NCBI GenBank assembly: GCA_030146605.1
Contig: JASLBO010000288.1
Span: forward strand, 1-11,102
Source of the DNA: Sphingomonas sp.
GTDB taxonomy: Bacteria; Pseudomonadota; Alphaproteobacteria; Sphingomonadales; Sphingomonadaceae
Direction of reading: 5' to 3'
Length of the DNA: 11,102 bases
The notes under the pieces were generated by a model, which was given only the letters and a program-made list of their open reading frames with translations, did not search any database and was not told the origin of the DNA. Below are positions 6,260 through 11,102 of this stretch, one piece after another (position 1 is the first letter of the stretch; each line of letters opens with the position of its first letter). The position numbers were made by a program, and so were the translations under genes.

Positions 6260-8479
6260 TCAGAGCGACCAATCGAGGCGAAGACCGATCGTGCGCGGCC
6301 GCACGATCGAACCGGCGGGCGCGACGGCATCGGTGAAGGGCGCGTTTAGGATCCCATATTCGTCGACCACGTTGTTCGCGAACGCCAGCAGCTTGACGTT
6401 GTCGAACGCGGTTATCGCCACGCGCAGGTCGACGATGTTGAAATTGCCGCGCGTGTTCGGATTGCCGAACGCCACCGGCGCTTCGGAGAGATAGCGGTGT
6501 GCGATCTCGAAACTGGGCGCGAGCGGCGAATTCGCCAGTTCGAACCGCAGGTTGTTGGCGACCGACCAGTCTGAGGATCCCGGTAGGGTGGTGCCCGACG
6601 CATAGCCGCCGCCCGGCGCGAAGGTATCCGGCAGGAAGTCGGTCAGCTGCGCGTCCTGATAGGTGATATTGGTGGAAAAGCTCGCGAAGGGCGCGAGCTG
6701 CACCGTCGCCGCGAGCTCGACGCCGCCGACATTGGCGCCGCCGGCGTTGGACACATAGGAATAGAAGTTCGGCCCCGGCCCGAACAGCCGGGCCTGAATG
6801 CCGGACCAGTCGATGGTGAACGCAGTCGCCTCGATATAGAGCTTGCGGTCGAACAGCGAGAATTTGACCCCCGCTTCGTAATTGTCGGTGGTGTCGCTGC
6901 CATAGCTTTGCGGGATCGTCGGCAGGAAGCCCGCATTGGGATTGATGCCGCCGACGCGATAGCCCTGCGAATAGGTCAGATAGGCCATGAACGTCTCGCT
7001 CGGCCGCAGCGCCAGCGTCGCCTTCGGAGTGAATCCGTCCTCCTTCTCCTCGACCGTCGCGGTGCTGCCGGTGGCGCTGCCGCTCACTGCGCCGGGCTGG
7101 TTGGCGACGGTGGCCTGATAGCGGTTCCAGTAATAGCGTCCGCCCAGGATCAGCTCGAGCGCCGGGATCGGTTTGATCGAGAGCTCGCCGAACACGCCGA
7201 GATCCTCGTTGATGCCGTCCGAGATGTAGCCATAGATGCGGTCGCCGGGGGCGAGGACGCTGCCGGAAACGCCGCCGAAGCTCGCCGGATTGGCGTTGAT
7301 GAACGCCTCGGCACCCCCTTGGAAGATCTGGTCGTAGCTGGATTTGTCGGCGCGCATATAGCTGGTGCCGATCAGCCAGTTGATCGCGCCGGTGCCGGGC
7401 GACGTGAGCCGGGCCTCGATCGTCTTGATCGTCGCATCGGCGGTGCCGAACGAATACGCCGCCTCGTCGCCGGTCGTGTCGCCGGTCACGTACGGATAGG
7501 GATAGGAAAAGACGGTCTCGTTGTTCTTCTTGGTGACCGCGCCGAGCACCGTCAGCATGGCGAAGCCGAGCCCCTGATCCAGCCGCAGCGAATTCAGCCA
7601 GAAGTCTGTCTGCTGGGTCTCGGCGCGCTGGGTGATGCGGATATAGGGCGTGTCGGTGTCGAGATAGGATTGATCGTCGAACTGCGTGTCCTGATAGGTC
7701 GACAGCCAGGTCAGCGTGGTGTCGGGGCCGGGGGTGAACACCACCGAGCCGCGCAGCCCGCGGGTGCGGAAGTCGTTCGATCCCTCGACGCCGATTCCGG
7801 GATTGTCGAGATAGCCGGCGTCGACGCGCTGGAGCGCCATCACCCGCACCGCCAGCGTGTCCGCGATGATCGGCACGTTGATCATCGCCTTGGCGGCATA
7901 ATTGAGCTCGCCGTTCGAATTCTTGGTGACGCCCACCAGCCCCGAGGCGGCAGCATCGAACTTCGAGGCGTCCGCCGTCTTGACGACGTAATTGACCAGC
8001 CCGCCGAGCGACGACGAACCGAACAGGGTGCCCTGCGGACCGCGCAGCACTTCGACGCGCTCGAGATCGAAAGTGTCGATATCGGGAATGCCGATCGGGA
8101 AGCCGGGCTCGACCAGCGGGATCTCGTTGAGATAATAGCCGACGGTCGTCTGGCCCTGCTCGTGATAGGTGGTCGCCGCGATGCCGCGGATCACCACTTC
8201 CGAAACCCCGGGCTGATAATCGTTGAACACCACGCCCGGCAGCCGGACGATATAGTCGGCAAGGCTGTTGGCATTGGCGTCGGCCAGGGCTTCGCCCGTG
8301 ACTGCGCTGATCGCCAGCGGCGCCCGGCTGATCGCCTCCTCGCGCTTGCTGGCGGTCACGACGATCTCGTCGCGGCCCTCGCCGACGACTTCCTGCGCCT
8401 GCGCGACGCCTGCCGCGCCGGCGATTGCGAGTGCCAGCGCCGAAACCCGCGCCAGCCGCAACCCGTGATTCCTGATCAT
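6260..8479 (-). CDS. TonB-dependent outer-membrane receptor
   Basis: A 739-residue protein. The start at 8479 is chosen because it yields a signal peptide (RVSALALAIAGAAGVAQA, cut near residue 28) and has AGGGGAAG at 8483-8490 just upstream; the open frame to 8728 overlaps the previous gene and looks non-coding. After the signal comes a TonB-box-like DEIVVTASKR (37-46). A plug domain follows at about 50-170, with VVIRGI, the FDLERVEVLRGPQGTLFGSSSLGG motif and NYVVKT. The rest is a 22-strand-type barrel rich in aromatic, alternating strands, including FMAYLTYSQGYRVGGINP and NNVVDEYG near the end. The last strand ends LRLDWSL, with Trp instead of the usual terminal Phe. It imports a ligand across the outer membrane using TonB energy; the ligand is unknown. 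Amidohydrolase genes on both sides suggest a nitrogen-containing organic substrate rather than only iron. Confidence 0.95.
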   Translation of the reverse strand: MIRNHGLRLARVSALALAIAGAAGVAQAQEVVGEGRDEIVVTASKREEAISRAPLAISAVTGEALADANANSLADYIVRLPGVVFNDYQPGVSEVVIRGIAATTYHEQGQTTVGYYLNEIPLVEPGFPIGIPDIDTFDLERVEVLRGPQGTLFGSSSLGGLVNYVVKTADASKFDAAASGLVGVTKNSNGELNYAAKAMINVPIIADTLAVRVMALQRVDAGYLDNPGIGVEGSNDFRTRGLRGSVVFTPGPDTTLTWLSTYQDTQFDDQSYLDTDTPYIRITQRAETQQTDFWLNSLRLDQGLGFAMLTVLGAVTKKNNETVFSYPYPYVTGDTTGDEAAYSFGTADATIKTIEARLTSPGTGAINWLIGTSYMRADKSSYDQIFQGGAEAFINANPASFGGVSGSVLAPGDRIYGYISDGINEDLGVFGELSIKPIPALELILGGRYYWNRYQATVANQPGAVSGSATGSTATVEEKEDGFTPKATLALRPSETFMAYLTYSQGYRVGGINPNAGFLPTIPQSYGSDTTDNYEAGVKFSLFDRKLYIEATAFTIDWSGIQARLFGPGPNFYSYVSNAGGANVGGVELAATVQLAPFASFSTNITYQDAQLTDFLPDTFAPGGGYASGTTLPGSSDWSVANNLRFELANSPLAPSFEIAHRYLSEAPVAFGNPNTRGNFNIVDLRVAITAFDNVKLLAFANNVVDEYGILNAPFTDAVAPAGSIVRPRTIGLRLDWSL

Positions 8480-8558
8480 TAACTTCCCCTTCGCTCGTTG
8501 GGGTGCCGCGTCTTCGCGTGCCTCCCCGAAATCCTCAGGCTCCCCCGGCAGCCTTTGC

Positions 8559-10226
8559 TCACGCCTCGCCGAAGCGCTGCGTGCCGTCGACGATCGTCCG
8601 CAAGACCCTGGTGTCCGCGATGCCCGCCGGGTCGTCGCGCGCGAGATCGCGGTCGAGGACGACGAGATCGGCGAGCTTGCCGATCTGCAGGGTGCCCAGC
8701 CGGTCTTCCTGAAAGCCGGCATAGGCATTCTCGGCGGTGTAGGCGTGCAGCGCCTGGGCGAGCGTGACCCGCTCCGAGGGCAGCCAGCCGCCGGGATTGG
8801 CGCCGTCGATCGTCTGGCGGAGCACCGCCGCGGCGATGCCGGTGAGCGGGTCGACCGGCGCCACCGGCCAATCCGATCCGAACGTCACGTGTGCGCCGCT
8901 CGCGATCAGCGAATGGAAGGCATAGGTGCCGTGGAGCCTTTGCTCGCCGATGCGTTTCACTGCCCAGCGGCCGTCGTCGATCGCGTGGTAGGGCTGGACC
9001 GAGGCGATCACGCCCTGCGCGGCGAAGCGCTTGATGTCCTTCACGTCGAGATGCTGGGCATGCTCGATCCGGAAGCGGCGGTCGCGCTTGCCGTTGGCCT
9101 TCGCGACGCGCGCATAGATGTCGAGCAATTGTCCGTTCGCCGCGTCGCCGATCGCATGGGTAGTGACATGGAGGCCGGCCTTGTCGGCGCCGGCGATCCA
9201 TTGCTCGATCTTGTCGAGCGGGTCCAGCGCGATGCCGTGGCTGTCGGGCGCGTCGGTGTAAGGCTGGCGGAACAATGCGGTGCGCGAGCCGAGCGAGCCG
9301 TCGACCAGCCCCTTCATCCCGCCCCAGCGGACCCAGTCGTCGCCGCGCCCCTCGGCTGCGACGATGGCGGCCATCTTCTCCCAGTCCTTGAGCGGCACGA
9401 ACGAAAAGAAGCGCATCGGCAGGGCCGAGCGGGCACGGATGCGCCGCAACGCGTGCTGGGTGGTCCAGTCGAGCTCGGTGACATGCGCCTGGGTGACCCC
9501 CTTCGACAGCGCATAGGCCGCGCCCTGCGCCAGGGTCGCGTCGATCTCGCTGTCGGTGAGCGGCGTGATCACCCGGTCGATCAGATCCTTGGCGGCATCC
9601 TTGACGATCCCGGTCGGCTCGCCATTGGCATCGCGCACGATCACCCCGCCGGCGGGGTCGGGGGTGTCGCGGGTTATCCCGGCGAGCTTGAGCGCCACTG
9701 CGTTGCACAGATACATGTGGAGATCGAGCCGCGCGACCGCGACCGGCGTGTCGGGCGTCAGCGCATCGATCCACGCCCGGCGCGGCAGCTCGCCGCCCCA
9801 CAGCTGTTCATCCCAATGCCCGCCCTCGAGCCATTTGCCCTTGGGCAGCTTCGCCGCGGCCTCGCCGATGCGGCGCGCGAATTCCTGCGGGGTGGCTGCG
9901 TCGCGCAGGCTCGGCTGCGAGAGCATCGCCGAACCGCGCAGGAAATGGGTGTGGTTGTCGATGAAGCCGGGCATGACGAAGGCGCCCTTCAGGTCGATCA
10001 CCTGCGTGCCGCGCCCGCTCGCCGCGCGGACCGCCCCGGCGCCGAGGACGGCGATGCGATTGCCCTTGATCCCGATTGCATCGGCGCGGGGCGTGCGCGC
10101 GCCGGTCCAGACACGCGCGTTCAGATAAGCGATGTCGAGATCGCCTTCGGTCGCCCAGGCGGCGCGCGCCACCAGCGATGCGGGAACGGCGCCGAGCAAC
10201 AGGCGACGGCTGATCGTGGCGTTCAC
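8559..10226 (-). CDS. Amidohydrolase family 3 (YtcJ-like), Tat-exported
   Basis: A 555-residue protein beginning at a GTG (10224-10226) that overlaps the paiB-like stop by four bases (GTGA). GGAG at 10235-10238 lies eight bases upstream. The N-terminus ISRRLLLGAVPASLVARAAWA has the twin-arginine pattern S-R-R-x-L-L, so folded export to the periplasm is likely. The metal-binding barrel shows PGFIDNHTHF with H92 and H94, a GGMKGLVDGSLGS segment with K305, VTTHAIGD with H357, RIEHAQHL with H389, and FGSDWPV with D452. Large YtcJ-type inserts lie between about 100 and 240. The closing strand is GTLQIGKLADLVVLDRDL. Length fits the family (about 530-600). Family members include N-substituted formamide deformylase and many uncharacterised enzymes, so the substrate is open. 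It precedes the TonB receptor by 79 bases on the same strand. Confidence 0.93.
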   Translation of the reverse strand: MNATISRRLLLGAVPASLVARAAWATEGDLDIAYLNARVWTGARTPRADAIGIKGNRIAVLGAGAVRAASGRGTQVIDLKGAFVMPGFIDNHTHFLRGSAMLSQPSLRDAATPQEFARRIGEAAAKLPKGKWLEGGHWDEQLWGGELPRRAWIDALTPDTPVAVARLDLHMYLCNAVALKLAGITRDTPDPAGGVIVRDANGEPTGIVKDAAKDLIDRVITPLTDSEIDATLAQGAAYALSKGVTQAHVTELDWTTQHALRRIRARSALPMRFFSFVPLKDWEKMAAIVAAEGRGDDWVRWGGMKGLVDGSLGSRTALFRQPYTDAPDSHGIALDPLDKIEQWIAGADKAGLHVTTHAIGDAANGQLLDIYARVAKANGKRDRRFRIEHAQHLDVKDIKRFAAQGVIASVQPYHAIDDGRWAVKRIGEQRLHGTYAFHSLIASGAHVTFGSDWPVAPVDPLTGIAAAVLRQTIDGANPGGWLPSERVTLAQALHAYTAENAYAGFQEDRLGTLQIGKLADLVVLDRDLARDDPAGIADTRVLRTIVDGTQRFGEA

Positions 10227-10849
10227 TTCGCGGTCTCCGGGCTGGTGTGACGGGCAAGCCGGTCGGCATTCATGCGGCGCATCCAGTCGGCGAGCCCGCC
10301 CTCGGGCAGAGCGGTGAGCAGATCGGACACCGTCGCGGCACTTTCCTCCTGCCCCAGCTTGAAGCGCGCGTCGATGCCGCGGACATGCGCACGAAACGCG
10401 ATGATCCGCGGCAGCAGCGCCGCGACGCGCTCGCCGGCATCGGCGAGGGTCCAGGGCCGGGCGCGGCCCGCCTCCATCGCATTGGTGAGCGAGTCGATCG
10501 CGGCGAGCGTCTCCTCCTCGACGAATTCGATTTCGACGGCGATCGCCGCCACTGCGAAGTTCCATGTCGGCACCCAGCGCGGCTGACGCACCGGCTCGGG
10601 CGACATATAGGCCTGCGGCCCGGTGAACAGCAGCAGCGCCGACGGGTCGGCCCGCAGGTCGGCCACTTGCGCATTGAAGCGCGAGCAATGGCCGAGCAGC
10701 GACACCAAAGCGCCCTCCCCGTCGGTCTCGGCGAGCATCGGCAACGGCGTCGCCTCGAACCTCCCCGCGCCACGCGACACCAGCCAGGCGAGCGGATGCC
10801 CGGCGATCAGTTTCAGAAGGTCGGCATTAGAGCCCGGATCAAACTGCAT
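10223..10849 (-). CDS. PaiB-family FMN-binding protein (negative transcriptional regulator family)
   Basis: A 208-residue protein, matching the usual PaiB length. Family motifs in order: HPLAWLVS (18-25), TPLPML (35-40), LLGHCSRFNAQ (51-61), LLFTGPQAYMSP (73-84), the signature VPTWNF (93-98), and RFKLGQEE near 162-169. The fold is that of FMN-binding pyridoxamine-phosphate-oxidase-like split barrels. Bacillus PaiB was described as a repressor, but many members may be flavin- or vitamin-B6-related enzymes, so the regulator label is uncertain. The ATG at 10849 is the first in frame after a stop at 10862; no clear ribosome binding site is visible. It is followed by the amidohydrolase with a four-base overlap, indicating translational coupling, and sits just after a MocR-type gene. 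Confidence 0.9.
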   Translation of the reverse strand: MQFDPGSNADLLKLIAGHPLAWLVSRGAGRFEATPLPMLAETDGEGALVSLLGHCSRFNAQVADLRADPSALLLFTGPQAYMSPEPVRQPRWVPTWNFAVAAIAVEIEFVEEETLAAIDSLTNAMEAGRARPWTLADAGERVAALLPRIIAFRAHVRGIDARFKLGQEESAATVSDLLTALPEGGLADWMRRMNADRLARHTSPETAK

Positions 10850-10885
10850 GTTGCGATGGTGTTACGATCCTGATCCCATTGAAAC

Positions 10886-10914
10886 GTCCAGATTTGCAAA
10901 GCCGACGGGTCCAG
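10886..10914. promoter_or_regulatory. Short direct repeat between the MocR-type and paiB-like genes
   Basis: GTCCAG occurs at 10886-10891 and again at 10909-10914, 23 bases start to start, about two helical turns. The pair lies in the 72-base gap ahead of the paiB-like gene. MocR-family regulators are known to bind direct repeats near their targets, so this is a possible site for the adjacent regulator. Six-base repeats can arise by chance, and I see no convincing -35/-10 pair here. Confidence 0.25.
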
Positions 10915-10921
10915 CGGATGG

Positions 10922-11102
10922 CTATGCGCGTACGGCCTGCCCCAGCGCCGCGATCGCCGCCTCGGCATCGGCTTCGTCGAGGCTGGCGAAGCCGAGCCGC
11001 AGGCCGCGCTCGGCACCCGGATGGACCATGTGGCTGTGCGACGGCGCGAAACTCAGGCCGATGTCCGGTGCGCGGCGCTCGATGCGATCGAGCGCGGCAT
11101 GG
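10922..11102 (-). CDS. MocR-type regulator / PLP-dependent aminotransferase-like protein, C-terminal fragment
   Basis: The last 59 residues, ending in TAG at 10922-10924; the frame is open to the right edge. The visible part reads through APDIGLSFAPSHSHM, then RGLRLGFASLDEADAEAAI and AALGQAVRA. The R-L-G-F-A-S-L pattern followed by an acidic helix and A-L-x-x-A-V is the usual close of the fold-type I aminotransferase domain in GntR/MocR regulators. The N-terminal winged helix, if present, and the PLP lysine are outside the window, so a plain aminotransferase cannot be excluded. Its position ahead of a PaiB-like gene favours a regulator tied to that gene or to vitamin B6. Confidence 0.7.
   Translation of the reverse strand, partial: HAALDRIERRAPDIGLSFAPSHSHMVHPGAERGLRLGFASLDEADAEAAIAALGQAVRA

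Noticed and set aside
6196..6330. Upstream in-frame extension of the propeller-amidohydrolase
   Set aside because: It overlaps the end of the receptor gene, reads as Arg/Ser-rich sequence and would bury the clear signal peptide that begins at 6195.
6908..8482. A 524-codon plus-strand open frame opposite the TonB-dependent receptor
   Set aside because: No recognisable domain and biased composition; the receptor on the other strand explains the open frame.
8480..8558. Search for a terminator or promoter between the YtcJ-type gene and the receptor gene
   Set aside because: Only a five-base stem (AGGCT/AGCCT) and a four-base CGCG pair are visible, with no T-run and no good -35/-10; nothing beyond the receptor's ribosome binding site can be supported.
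8745..10250. A 501-codon plus-strand open frame opposite the YtcJ-type amidohydrolase
   Set aside because: Antisense shadow with no motifs; the minus-strand protein carries all family signatures.

Overview
The window is high-GC bacterial DNA, packed tightly with genes. It most resembles a sphingomonad-type alphaproteobacterium. The grounds are the TonB-dependent receptor next to secreted amidohydrolases, alphaproteobacterial-looking protein sequences, and an intergenic inverted repeat whose reading (FALSLSKG) is familiar from sphingomonad genomes. The assignment rests on pattern memory, not a search. No stretch over 300 bases lacks a gene; the longest gaps are about 160 bases (314-475) and 128 bases (902-1029).

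Left part (1-3007): the C-terminal end of a YtcJ-like amidohydrolase enters from the left and ends at 313. A REP-like hairpin (342-428) separates it from a convergent Lrp/AsnC-family regulator (476-901, minus). That regulator is divergent from an ornithine cyclodeaminase gene (1030-2085, plus). Their shared 128-base intergenic region holds a perfect 12-base palindrome that looks like the regulator's operator. A secreted alpha/beta-hydrolase of the putative esterase/IroE type (2111-3007) follows the cyclodeaminase after 25 bases and probably shares its transcript.

Right part (3004-11102): everything is on the minus strand. In order of transcription it runs: the C-terminal end of a MocR-type regulator (PLP-aminotransferase-like), a PaiB-family FMN-binding protein, a Tat-signal YtcJ-like amidohydrolase that overlaps paiB by 4 bases, a TonB-dependent receptor, and a 1063-residue secreted TolB-type beta-propeller fused to an amidohydrolase. 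The last gene meets the esterase gene tail to tail, both stop codons lying in one CTAG.

Working model (inference): the receptor imports an amide-, lactam- or ester-containing compound across the outer membrane. The exported amidohydrolases and the esterase hydrolyse it in the periplasm. One product may be ornithine or a related amino acid, which the cyclodeaminase converts to proline under control of the Lrp-type regulator. The substrate cannot be read from the sequence. No mobile element, CRISPR array, tRNA or rRNA was seen.
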